The notes below the pieces were generated by a model, which was not told the origin of the DNA, ran no database searches, and saw only the letters and a program-made list of their open reading frames with translations. A DNA stretch of 56,288 bases, from contig JAKFVC010000038.1 in the NCBI GenBank assembly GCA_021732415.1, positions 1 to 56,288 on the forward strand. The letters are read 5' to 3'. Positions 36,841 to 45,332 of this stretch are shown one piece after another. How positions within the stretch are numbered: the stretch's first letter is position 1; each line of letters opens with the position of its first letter. Source of the stretch: Planctomycetaceae bacterium. GTDB lineage: Bacteria > Planctomycetota > Planctomycetia > Planctomycetales > Planctomycetaceae. The position numbers were made by a program, and so were the translations under genes.

Positions 36841-37017
36841 AGGCGAGCGTCCGGCGTAAGCCGGATGGTTGTTATGCGGCCTTGTCGTCACTCCCGCGTG
36901 ATTCAAACCCTCGATCGCAATCGATAGGGGAATCTCATTCGGCCCACAAGTTTGAATCACGTAGGATAGACCACGACACCGTATAACAACCATCCGGCTT
37001 ACGCCGGACGCTCGCCT
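36841..37017. repeat. Nested inverted repeats, two families
   Basis: Outer arms 36841-36875 and 36983-37017 are perfect 35-base complements (CCGGCGTAAGCCGG family). Inner arms 36897-36908 and 36950-36961 are a perfect 12-base repeat (CGTGATTCAAAC). Between the convergent ABC and pseudo-receiver genes. Confidence 0.88.
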
Positions 37018-37024
37018 AAGCGAG

Positions 37025-37948
37025 CTACGTCGCGGGCTCGCGCATCTGGGCCAGCGGATCGGGCGATGAACCGCACCGTTTTACCAGGGTGATCTCGTTG
37101 CCCTTATCGTTGTACCGAACTTCGTCCATGAACGTGCGAACCAGGAACACGCCCCGGCCGCTGATGCTTTCGATGTTGTCGGGGTCGGTCGGATCGGGCA
37201 GTTTCGAGGGATCGAAGCCCGGGCCTTCGTCGCGGATCGTCACCGAAATTTCTTTCCGGGACAACTCGGCACGCACAAAGATGCTACGGTCTTTGTAGGG
37301 ACTCAACTGACGGCGTTCGGCCACGGCGGATTCCCACGCTTCGCCACTCTCTTTACGAAGCTCGGAACTGAGTTCCAAATTGCCGTGGTAGAGGGCGTTG
37401 TCGAGCGCTTCGGTGAGGGCGACGCACGTGCGGATGATCGTACTTTGATCGGCAAACTTCAGGAGCTGCAGAGTCTCCCGGACATAGCTGACTAGGGCCG
37501 TGACCGTCGTCGAACGATTATCGAGGACGAATTCAGCGGTGGTGCGATACCAGGCTTCCATGAGATCATGGTGCCTGTGATCCGTGCGAATCGTCAGACC
37601 CGTTACACTGCGTAGAGTGCGGAGCAAGCTTTTCTCCAACCTGCGACCAGGAATATAACCAACCGCTCCACGCCTCAGCGCTGCAGTGGTTACCTCATCA
37701 CGATCATGTTCCGTTACAACAACGACCAACGAGCATGGGCGGGTTTCACGAAGTGTTTCTATCAGCTCGACTCGTTCAAACTGCGGGGCTAGTAGTATCG
37801 CCCAAGATTCTACCGGACTCAAGGCCAAGGTGTGCAGGGCTGCAGCATCATTTTCAACGATGATTGTATCAAAGCCTGCATCCGTTAATACTTGATGAAG
37901 GTGAGCAGACAAATCCCCGCCTAATTCGACCAGGAGAACTCGACTCAT
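37025..37948 (-). CDS. Pseudo-receiver fused to an HATPase_c (anti-sigma/RsbW-like) domain
   Basis: 307 residues. The N-terminal 120 form a CheY-like fold (RVLLVELGGDL...GAVGYIPGRRL) in which the acidic pocket is replaced by EL and the phospho-Asp strand reads WAILLAPQFE, so it cannot be phosphorylated normally. After a linker, residues 130-300 are a GHKL ATPase of the RsbW/SpoIIAB sort: VALTEALDNALYHGN (N-box), VTIRDEGPGFDPS (G1), ESISGRGVFLVRTFMDEV (G2). Predicted serine kinase or anti-sigma-type switch protein. GAGGTGG with an 8-base spacer fixes ATG 37948. Confidence 0.85.
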   Translation of the reverse strand: MSRVLLVELGGDLSAHLHQVLTDAGFDTIIVENDAAALHTLALSPVESWAILLAPQFERVELIETLRETRPCSLVVVVTEHDRDEVTTAALRRGAVGYIPGRRLEKSLLRTLRSVTGLTIRTDHRHHDLMEAWYRTTAEFVLDNRSTTVTALVSYVRETLQLLKFADQSTIIRTCVALTEALDNALYHGNLELSSELRKESGEAWESAVAERRQLSPYKDRSIFVRAELSRKEISVTIRDEGPGFDPSKLPDPTDPDNIESISGRGVFLVRTFMDEVRYNDKGNEITLVKRCGSSPDPLAQMREPAT

Positions 37949-38113
37949 TCGTTGTTCCACCTCGTGGTCTGGCTCTGGCGCTGCCCAATACCACTGATCC
38001 GTTTAGCATCATCCGTAACATTTCACCATTGTCCAGAAAAACTCCAGGATTTTTCGACTTCCACATCAACGGATGTCAATGAGTCCCGCTAAAGCCGCTA
38101 TCCGTGTCAATTC

Positions 38114-40120
38114 TTAGCCATTGAGCAGCTTCACCGCGGCTTCAGGATTGGCCAGAGTCATTTGGGCCTCGGCTTCCAGCAGACCATATATTTTACGCGA
38201 GTATGCAAAGTTCTGCTCAAGCGTATCGTCCTTCAAGGCCGTTCCCGCCCCGTCGACTCCCCCCACAATCACCAGCTTCCGCGGCGCCACCATCGCGGCC
38301 AATTGAGGGATATCCCCCACCTCGCGCAGGATCCGCGGAGCCATGATTCCGAGCCGCTGCTGCTCATAAGGTTGATCGCTGACATAGCTGGTCAGCGTAT
38401 CGACGAGCACCACGCTGGCAATCTTGCGCGTATAGATCGCGGTCCCCAAGGCAACAACGCCCGCGGAACCAATCCCAATCAAAGTCGGTTTCGCGAGCAG
38501 TTCCGGGTGGACCTCGGTCACAGCGTCGATGATGCGTCGCACGTCCCAGATCCATTGTCCGAGCAACGGTCGCCCCGTCCACAGCGACCATTCGCACGAG
38601 TTATGATCAGGAGCCCGCATGATCTTGTCTCCCGCGACGGCATATTTGCCCGTTCCACGGACATCGATCACCAGCCGATCCCACCCCAGTTCGGCGAGGC
38701 CTTTCACCACGGGATTCGCCTCGGCATGGGCGAGTCCCTCAAGGTCCAGAATGATCGCCAAGCGACCTTCTTTGCGAGTTCCATCAAAGTGAGTGGCGGT
38801 CACTTCGATGCCGGGTTCACTCTCGGCAATGTAGACCGTTTTCTCGCCACCTTCTGACTTAGTCACCTGCAGTTTGGATTCCGTTCGTTGCGGCCAGCCC
38901 CCGAGCACAGAACTCGCCAAGGCATGCTGCAAGCGTTCGGCGGTGGCGTCCCAATGTTCGCGATGAGCCAGCTTGTCGTTGTCCCAGCGAGCATTGAGCT
39001 TGCGACCTTCCGCCGCGGCAAACTTCGGCAGCGTGATGAAATCGTCGGGGCGAGTCTCCCCGGAGAAACAGCGCAGCGCTTCGGGATCTTCTGGTTTCAA
39101 GGCAGGTTCGGGAATAGGATTGCCCAGGCCTTCCCCCTTTAGATGGAGCGTCATCCAGCCGTACATGGCTTCGCGCATCGCCCTTCCGTAGTCATGGGGC
39201 GATTCGAAAATGTCGTGGCTGATGCTGCCCGCTTTGCCATACATCCGATAGACGTGTTGCGCCACGGCGATCGACTTCTGAGACTCACCGACGGAAAAGA
39301 CCAGCGAGTCCTTGGTGGCGTTGATGACCATCAGCGCCCGCGGGGCCACCAGAGACAGCAAACCCGATTCCTCGGTGTAAGTCAGCGCCCCCGGGACGAC
39401 TTCGCACATGCAGCACGCCGAGCCGATATAGGATTGATATGTCCCCACCGAACAGACCGGCACGACGGCCTTAAACCGTTCGTCGAACGCTCCGGCATAC
39501 ATCGTTTGATTGCCACCACCGCTGGCACCCGTGATACCCAGTCGGCTGCCATCCACTTCGGGACGCGTCAACAGATAGTCGACCGCGCGCATGTTTTCAT
39601 AGACCTGCAGACCCGACAACGGCAAACCGACTGGCAGCAGAGTCGCGGCGACCGTTTCACCGTGGTATTCACCGAGCTTCTTGGACAAGCCACGCTCACC
39701 GGCACCGAAGGCATCCACCACCAGCACAAAAAAGCCCAGCTTGGCGAGACCAATGCAGCGCGACTGCACCACCGGGTCCTGCTTGGCACCCTTCCAGTGA
39801 CCATGCACGCACAGGACCGCCGCACGCTTGCCATCGCCATCGGGGATATAGGCATTCGCCGTCATCCAGATCCCCGGCCGGGTCTGAAACAGGACTTTTT
39901 CGACCCGATACCCATCGCGTTTGAGCTCACCCACAATCTTGGGGGCGAGGTCGCAGGGTTCCGCGGGAAATCCACCCCACGACTTCAGCAGGTTTTGACG
40001 CAGTTGCTGCTTCCGCGATTGCCATTCATCGAGGCTCGCCGGCAGGGTGTCATCGGCACGCAGTTGGGCGGCACGGCCCTGCAGGAATTGCAGGAGTTGC
40101 TGGGCAGGTTCAACAGGCAT
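38114..40120 (-). CDS. Double alpha/beta-hydrolase protein, acetylxylan-esterase-like
   Basis: 668 residues, no clear signal peptide. First hydrolase half: oxyanion region AVLCVHGHWKGAKQDP, nucleophile Ser200 in GITGASGGGNQTMY, and distal Asp/His motifs (MVINATKDSLVFSVGES; SHDIFESPHDYGRAM). A second hydrolase-like half (AIILDLEGLAHA, RLVIDVRGTGKYA, LIGIGSAGVVALGTA) has Gly-Ser-Ala-Gly instead of a Ser elbow and is probably inactive or structural. Planctomycetes encode many such carbohydrate esterase-like proteins. Substrate is unknown. It is monocistronic. Confidence 0.82.
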   Translation of the reverse strand: MPVEPAQQLLQFLQGRAAQLRADDTLPASLDEWQSRKQQLRQNLLKSWGGFPAEPCDLAPKIVGELKRDGYRVEKVLFQTRPGIWMTANAYIPDGDGKRAAVLCVHGHWKGAKQDPVVQSRCIGLAKLGFFVLVVDAFGAGERGLSKKLGEYHGETVAATLLPVGLPLSGLQVYENMRAVDYLLTRPEVDGSRLGITGASGGGNQTMYAGAFDERFKAVVPVCSVGTYQSYIGSACCMCEVVPGALTYTEESGLLSLVAPRALMVINATKDSLVFSVGESQKSIAVAQHVYRMYGKAGSISHDIFESPHDYGRAMREAMYGWMTLHLKGEGLGNPIPEPALKPEDPEALRCFSGETRPDDFITLPKFAAAEGRKLNARWDNDKLAHREHWDATAERLQHALASSVLGGWPQRTESKLQVTKSEGGEKTVYIAESEPGIEVTATHFDGTRKEGRLAIILDLEGLAHAEANPVVKGLAELGWDRLVIDVRGTGKYAVAGDKIMRAPDHNSCEWSLWTGRPLLGQWIWDVRRIIDAVTEVHPELLAKPTLIGIGSAGVVALGTAIYTRKIASVVLVDTLTSYVSDQPYEQQRLGIMAPRILREVGDIPQLAAMVAPRKLVIVGGVDGAGTALKDDTLEQNFAYSRKIYGLLEAEAQMTLANPEAAVKLLNG

Positions 40121-40253
40121 CGGAGGCTCCGCGTGGTCACCGAAGCTGGGCGACTTCAGGGACGTTGAAAAACAAGACCTATCAACTTCGGTGCATATCT
40201 TAACCGAATGTGTATGAAATCACAGGATGCGGCCAAACATCCGGGGTTCGACG

Positions 40254-40343
40254 CGATGGGAGGGTGAGGCTCCTACCGAACCGCTTAATCTAGCGAGAGC
40301 CGAATTACGCTTGCGGTTCGGCGGGAGCCTCACCCTCCCATCG
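40254..40343. repeat. 31-base inverted repeat
   Basis: Arms 40254-40284 and 40313-40343 of the GGGAGGGtGAGGCTCC family, two mismatches. In the 333-base gap between divergent genes. Confidence 0.83.
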
Positions 40344-40453
40344 ATTCAAATGGCGTTCTTCGTGAATCACTGATTCCCGATCCTTGCGAACGCACTGGCC
40401 CACAGTTCTAATGGACCCGCGTTCTTGGTGATCCAACCCTGCTCAGGCCCCAC

Positions 40454-41983
40454 ATGCTCGCGAAACTTGCCACCTATTCCCTGTTCGGCATCCAAGCCGC
40501 TCCGGTCGAAGTTGAGGTGGATATCTCACCGGGGGCCCTGCCGAAAACGACACTGGTCGGCCTGGCCGAGGCCGCCGTTAAAGAAAGTATCCACCGCATC
40601 GAACGGGCATTGGCCAACAGCGGCTATCACCGCCCGCAGGATCATATCGTCATCAACCTCAGCCCGGCAGATCTGCCCAAGGACGCCGCCTCGTTTGATT
40701 TACCGATCGCCCTGGGGCTGCTCGCCGCCAGCAATCAGATGATCGGCGAGAAGTTCGCGACGCACTCAGCGGTCGGCGAACTGGCCCTGGACGGAACGCT
40801 GCGTCCGGCTAAGGGAGCACTGTCGATGGCGATTGCCGCCCGCGATCAAGGCCGCAAGGGACTGGTAGTACCAGCCGCCAACGGACAAGAAGCAGCGGTC
40901 GTCGAAGGAATCGAAGTGATTGCAGTGGCCTCGCTAGCCGAAGCGGTCGGTTACTTTTCAGGTCAACTGCCGTTGGAGCCAGTCGTATTTCAACGGGGCA
41001 AGGTAGTCGAACAATTCGGTCGCTACGACATCGATTATTGCGATGTGAAAGGCCAGGAATTATCCAAGCGAGCAGTCACCGTCGCCGCGGCGGGAGCACA
41101 TCATCTTCTGATGCTAGGCAGCCCCGGTACCGGGAAGACCCTGCTGGCCCAGCGCATGGGCAGCATTCTGCCCGACCTGTCGCCCATAGAAAGCCTGGAG
41201 ACCACGCAAATCTACAGTGCCGTCGGGCGACTGGTGCCTGGACAACCCCTGATGATGCTGCGTCCGTTTCGGTCACCGCATCATACGATTTCGGAAGCGG
41301 GCCTGGTGGGAGGCGGCAGCACACCATCACCAGGCGAGATTTCGCTCGCCCACAACGGAGTCCTGTTTCTGGACGAACTGCCCGAGTTCAATCGCCGCAC
41401 GTTGGAAGTCTTGCGACAGCCGCTCGAAGAAGGGACGATCACGATCTCCCGCGCCATGGGCAGCGTGAAGTTCCCCGCGAATCTGATGCTCGTCGCGGCA
41501 CTCAACCCGTGCCCGTGCGGTTTTCGCGGCGACCCGCGGCGCAAATGCACCTGCAACCCGATGCAGGTCGAACGGTATATGAGTAAAATTTCGGGTCCTC
41601 TACTCGATCGGATCGACATTCATCTGGAGGTCCCACCCGTTCCCTTCCGCGAGATGTCAGACGAACGTCAGGGAACTGGCAGCGCGGAAATGCGCGAGCA
41701 AGTCATCCGAGCTCGTGAAATTCAGCGTCTGCGATTCGGCCAAGATCGCACGCAGCTCAACGGCCGCATGACTCCACGACAGATCCGCAAATACTGCAAG
41801 CTGGATTCCGGTGCGGAAACGCTGCTCAAATCAGCGATGGAGCAGATGGGTCTCTCGGCGCGAGCTCACGATAAGATCTTGCGTGTGAGCCGCACGATTG
41901 CCGACTTGGAGGGGACTGCGAACATCGCTGAGGGACATCTCAGTGAGGCGATTAACTACCGGGCTCTGGATCGGACCTACTAG
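40454..41983 (+). CDS. comM: YifB/ComM-family AAA+ ATPase (magnesium-chelatase-like)
   Basis: 509 residues, as usual. N-terminal lon-protease-like S5 fold (YSLFGIQAAPVEVEVDIS, GLPKTTLVGLAEAAVKES, then INLSPADLPKDAASFDLPIA) then the Mg-chelatase AAA module: Walker A GSPGTGKTLLAQR, Walker B LFLDELPEFNRRTLEVLRQP, sensor region ALNPCPCGFRGDPRRKCTC, and a C-terminal domain (RYMSKISGPLLDRIDIHLEVP). In Vibrio ComM is a branch-migration helicase that aids integration in natural transformation. ATG 40454 begins the conserved N-terminus. Confidence 0.94.
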   Translation: MLAKLATYSLFGIQAAPVEVEVDISPGALPKTTLVGLAEAAVKESIHRIERALANSGYHRPQDHIVINLSPADLPKDAASFDLPIALGLLAASNQMIGEKFATHSAVGELALDGTLRPAKGALSMAIAARDQGRKGLVVPAANGQEAAVVEGIEVIAVASLAEAVGYFSGQLPLEPVVFQRGKVVEQFGRYDIDYCDVKGQELSKRAVTVAAAGAHHLLMLGSPGTGKTLLAQRMGSILPDLSPIESLETTQIYSAVGRLVPGQPLMMLRPFRSPHHTISEAGLVGGGSTPSPGEISLAHNGVLFLDELPEFNRRTLEVLRQPLEEGTITISRAMGSVKFPANLMLVAALNPCPCGFRGDPRRKCTCNPMQVERYMSKISGPLLDRIDIHLEVPPVPFREMSDERQGTGSAEMREQVIRAREIQRLRFGQDRTQLNGRMTPRQIRKYCKLDSGAETLLKSAMEQMGLSARAHDKILRVSRTIADLEGTANIAEGHLSEAINYRALDRTY

Positions 41984-41993
41984 GCAAAGTGAT

Positions 41994-42094
41994 AGTAGCC
42001 TTCATCGCTCCGCGTGAAGTAAGTCGAGCGCGCGGTGGACGTCGAATGCCTCAATCGTTTGCCCGCTATCTTCGCGCGAAGCGTGAAGGCTACT
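41994..42094. terminator. Imperfect inverted repeat between convergent genes
   Basis: AGTAGCCTTCATCGCTCCGC... (41994-42019) pairs with 42070-42094, one indel and a few mismatches, after comM. Confidence 0.65.
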
Positions 42095-42100
42095 CTCTGG

Positions 42101-43183
42101 CTACTGTACCGTTCTCATCGATTGCCCCTGGACTTCAAAACCTGCCTGCTCGAGGGCTCGCCGCGCTTCTCCACCCGCGATTGAGCCGCCCAGGCAGGGC
42201 ATGATGATTTTCTTGTCCTGCAAGTTGACTTCGACATTGTCTGCGTCAATCCAGCCCAGCGGGCGGAGGGCCACGCGCGCGGCGGTCGTGGCATCCACGG
42301 TGCCGCGGTAGCTCACGAGGTTTGTGGAGAGGATCATTTGCCCGCGTCTTCCGGAGCCGGGGGCGTTGGGCCGCGGATTGAACTGTGCAGTCTGGGGAAT
42401 CTGTTGGGGTGAAGCCTCGGGCGCTGGGGCTGCTGGCTCGGCTGCGGCGGGCGGTGTCCAGGCGGGTTGCTGAGGGATCGGTTGGGCGGGGGCCATCTGC
42501 GGCGCTGCAGGTCGGCCTTGCCACCAGTCCAGGGCGTCCTGGCGGTATTGCTGGAAGCCCGCTTTCGGCATTAGAGAGTTACCCACCGCAGGCAGGCAGA
42601 CCGTCCAGCAGATTCCCACCAACAACAAGTGCCGGGTGTTCGCGCTGTCGGGACTGAAGATGATGTAGAGGAAGACTGACACCGGATTCACTATCGGAAC
42701 GACCAGCAGGTTGGTCGGGTTGGCTTTGCACGCGTCGATGATCCCGCCCATAAAGCTGATGGCGATCAACCCGATTCCCGCGAATGCCACACTCATGTGC
42801 ACGAAATATCCCGCACGGCCGAACCAGCCGCCTCCAGCCATCGCCATGAGAAGATAGCCAATGACAAGCCCCGCGGCGATTTGTCCTCGGGCTGTACCAA
42901 ATATCGCGCAAAGAATGCGAAGCAACGCCTCGTTACCGGTGAGGCTATCAAAGAACCGTTGAAGGTCGAATCCCTCGCGCTGTTTGCGGCGCCGCTTGCC
43001 GACTACCCGCGGTGGAAGCTCGAAGCTCTCTTCCTCCTCTTCTTCGATCAAGTCATCCAGATTGTCGACGTCGTCGATGACCATCAAGGCATTGCAGTCT
43101 CGACAGCGGCCCTTCTTGCCCCGGAGGTCGTTTTTAAAGTTGTAGACTCGGGAGCAGTCCTGGCAAGTGACTTTGATACCCAT
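42101..43183 (-). CDS. Zinc-ribbon membrane protein
   Basis: 360 residues. N-terminal zinc ribbon CQDCSRVYNFKNDLRGKKGR then CRDC, an acidic and basic linker (LIEEEEEESFELPPRV; KRRRKQRE), four hydrophobic segments between about 85 and 200, then a Pro/Ala/Gln-rich stretch and a C-terminal soluble domain (QMILSTNLVSYRGTVDATTA, LGWIDADNVEVNLQDKKIIM, ARRALEQAGFEVQG). The last domain resembles a small ferredoxin-like or HMA-type fold. Planctomycete-specific architecture; function unknown. Start ATG 43183 puts the zinc ribbon at residue 7, the longer frame is unneeded. Confidence 0.75.
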   Translation of the reverse strand: MGIKVTCQDCSRVYNFKNDLRGKKGRCRDCNALMVIDDVDNLDDLIEEEEEESFELPPRVVGKRRRKQREGFDLQRFFDSLTGNEALLRILCAIFGTARGQIAAGLVIGYLLMAMAGGGWFGRAGYFVHMSVAFAGIGLIAISFMGGIIDACKANPTNLLVVPIVNPVSVFLYIIFSPDSANTRHLLLVGICWTVCLPAVGNSLMPKAGFQQYRQDALDWWQGRPAAPQMAPAQPIPQQPAWTPPAAAEPAAPAPEASPQQIPQTAQFNPRPNAPGSGRRGQMILSTNLVSYRGTVDATTAARVALRPLGWIDADNVEVNLQDKKIIMPCLGGSIAGGEARRALEQAGFEVQGQSMRTVQ

Positions 43184-43372
43184 GAAGGGCCACGCTGGGG
43201 TTGAAATGGGATTGTGTGGACGACGCCATGGGCGCCCCGGGGGAAAGGCGGAATTATGCCAGTTGGTCACGAGCGAGTCAAATGAACAGGTATTGGCATG
43301 TGTGATTCGCGGCGCGAATGGCGGGTTGTTGGATAGGCTTGGAGCTAGAGATGACTCGACGTCTTGCAGTTT

Positions 43373-43469
43373 GGGGTCGGGCGATCAAATTTCAAAATTG
43401 GCTGGATGCCTTGGGGGTGGTTCGTAGGCCGGTGGGATAGCCAATTTTGAAGTTTGAACACCCGACCCC
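43373..43469. repeat. 31-base inverted repeat
   Basis: GGGGTCGGGCGATCAAATTT... (43373-43403) pairs with 43439-43469, three mismatches. Also contains AAAATTGGCT/AGCCAATTTT. It lies in the 750-base gap before cpaB. Confidence 0.83.
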
Positions 43470-43721
43470 GGCTTTTAGGCCCTTTCCAGTGACACATCCG
43501 CATTCCTATTACCAGCGATGAGAGTGCGATGCTGGAGTGGATTCGAGGATCGGCGGTGATCCCTAACTGATTTCTAGATAAGAAGATCGGGGCTCGTTTC
43601 CGAGTTGTGAACGTGGGAGTGTGGTCAAAGTTTTCGAAGATTGCACAAACGCGCGCAGCGTACAGACTCTGAAGAAGACGGCCGGGGCGGCCATCCTACG
43701 GAGGGCATTCACCCCATTACG

Positions 43722-43753
43722 TTCGTTACAACCGTTTTTTTCGTTACAACCGT
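43722..43753 (+). promoter_or_regulatory. Direct repeat TTCGTTACAACCGT upstream of cpaB
   Basis: Two exact copies, 43722-43735 and 43740-43753, 18 bases apart start to start. A further CCGTTAC follows at about 43780. They sit 180 bases before cpaB and could be activator or repressor sites. Confidence 0.45.
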
Positions 43754-43848
43754 CATAGATTGAAGATCTTACCTGACCGTTACCGATGTTACGGATGGCA
43801 GCTCATTTCGTGGAGCTCCCGCGTCGTGGTCCGTAGAGACGGATTCTT

Positions 43849-43862
43849 TGACCTAGGTTTGT
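43849..43862 (+). promoter_or_regulatory. Shared motif TGACCTAGGTTTGT upstream of cpaB
   Basis: Identical to 9931-9944 upstream of flp. Here TTGAC and GTCAA flank CTAGGTTT as short inverted repeats. It ends 70 bases before the cpaB start. Function inferred. Confidence 0.5.
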
Positions 43863-43932
43863 CAAGGAGACCTCGTGGTCACAGTGCCATGGGGGAAAAG
43901 TTCGTCTATGCAGATCCGAGAAGGGAACTGCC

Positions 43933-45198
43933 ATGCGTGGAAAATCGTTATTAGCGTTTGCGTTGGCCATCGGTTGTGGCTTGGTTGCCATGATCGGCGT
44001 GCAGCAAGTTTTGAAGAAAAATAATGGGAATCCGGATGCGGACAAGGTGACCGTCTTCGTGGCGGCGACCGAGATCATGCCCGGCGAACCGCTCGACATG
44101 AATATGTTGGAACGACGGAAGTTTCTGAAGGGATCGGTCCCCAAGGAAGCGGTTATCGATCCTAAGCAGTTGGAAAATCGGGCCCTGACCTGCAAGGTCA
44201 TGCCCGGTGATATTATCCGGCACGACAAACTGGGAGCCGAGGGTAAGACGGGTGCGTCGATCTCGATTCCAACCGGCATGCGGGTGGTCTCACTGCCGAC
44301 CAATACCACGCAGGCCCATAGCGGAATGTTGCAGGCTGGAGATCGGGTTGACGTGTTAGTTTCGTACCGCGTCCAACCGCAGCAGGGTGGAGGCCGCGAT
44401 TATCCGGAAACAAAGACGATCCTGGGTTACATCCAGGTGTTTGCGACGGATGCGGTTCGAGATAATCATGCCGCTGCCGAAGGTGGCAAAGCGGCTGCCA
44501 TGAAGAACGTGTCGCTGCTGGTGAGTCCCGAACAGGCCCAGGTCCTGATGATGGCTCAGAGTATCGGAACACTGCATCTGTCGCTGAGAAATGCCGGCGA
44601 TAAGAAAGAAGTCGAAGAGACCAACTTAACCCCCGATGAGTTCCGCGATCAGGTTGTCTTGCACGGCCAGTCGCTGGATGAGCCTGATCCCTCGAAACAA
44701 GATCCCAAACGATCTCAGCAGGAGCAGCAGCAATCACCACAACAACAAGGTGAACCGGCGAGTGATTTGAACAATTTCCTGGATGATGCGACCGGCAAGC
44801 CGCAGACGCAACTGGCCGCCGCCAGGACTGCAGCAGCCGCTGCCGCGGAAGCCGCCACCACCGAGTCCTGGGATATTGCCTTCTACAGCCGGGCGGGAGT
44901 GACTGTTGAAACGTTAGAACTTCCGATTCGTCCCGCACCGCCGAAAGAAGTTGCCGAAAGTGACAAGAACCCCAAGGCCTCGGTCATGGGATCTTTGCTC
45001 AATATGTTCCAGCCGCCGAAAGAAACCAAGTCAGAGACACCAGAGAAAGTTGGTGCGGATCAAGTCGTGAAGGCCAAACCGACAACTGGAGCCAGTAAGA
45101 AGTCGGACACCAGTAAAGAAGCGAAGCTCAAGGCGGCCAAGGCGAAGAAATCGAAGTCCAGTCAGAAGTTGCCGAGTAAAACGGTGAGCACGAAATAA
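43933..45198 (+). CDS. cpaB: Flp pilus assembly protein CpaB (RcpC)
   Basis: Periplasmic SAF-domain protein that helps build the Tad pilus secretin complex. 421 residues. N-terminal membrane anchor (LLAFALAIGCGLVAMIGV), SAF-type domain with VFVAATEIMPGEPLDMNMLE then ALTCKVMPGDIIRHDKL, and the RcpC core (SIPTGMRVVSLPTN ... MLQAGDRVDVLVSY). Longer than the roughly 270-residue norm because of a Gln-rich linker (QQEQQQSPQQQGE) and a Lys/Ala-rich tail (SKEAKLKAAKAKKSKSSQK). First gene of the cpaB-cpaC-cpaE run. A TGACCTAGGTTTGT motif is upstream. Confidence 0.92.
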   Translation: MRGKSLLAFALAIGCGLVAMIGVQQVLKKNNGNPDADKVTVFVAATEIMPGEPLDMNMLERRKFLKGSVPKEAVIDPKQLENRALTCKVMPGDIIRHDKLGAEGKTGASISIPTGMRVVSLPTNTTQAHSGMLQAGDRVDVLVSYRVQPQQGGGRDYPETKTILGYIQVFATDAVRDNHAAAEGGKAAAMKNVSLLVSPEQAQVLMMAQSIGTLHLSLRNAGDKKEVEETNLTPDEFRDQVVLHGQSLDEPDPSKQDPKRSQQEQQQSPQQQGEPASDLNNFLDDATGKPQTQLAAARTAAAAAAEAATTESWDIAFYSRAGVTVETLELPIRPAPPKEVAESDKNPKASVMGSLLNMFQPPKETKSETPEKVGADQVVKAKPTTGASKKSDTSKEAKLKAAKAKKSKSSQKLPSKTVSTK

Positions 45199-45332
45199 GG
45201 ATGGCGGCGAGAGGTGCGGATTCAAACTCCCCCACTCACCACTTCTTGAAATCCGCAGTCACCAGAACAGACGGCACATTGCAGCAAGTGTCTTAGCCAG
45301 GATTGGCTGAGAGAACGTCCACGGAGGGTTTG

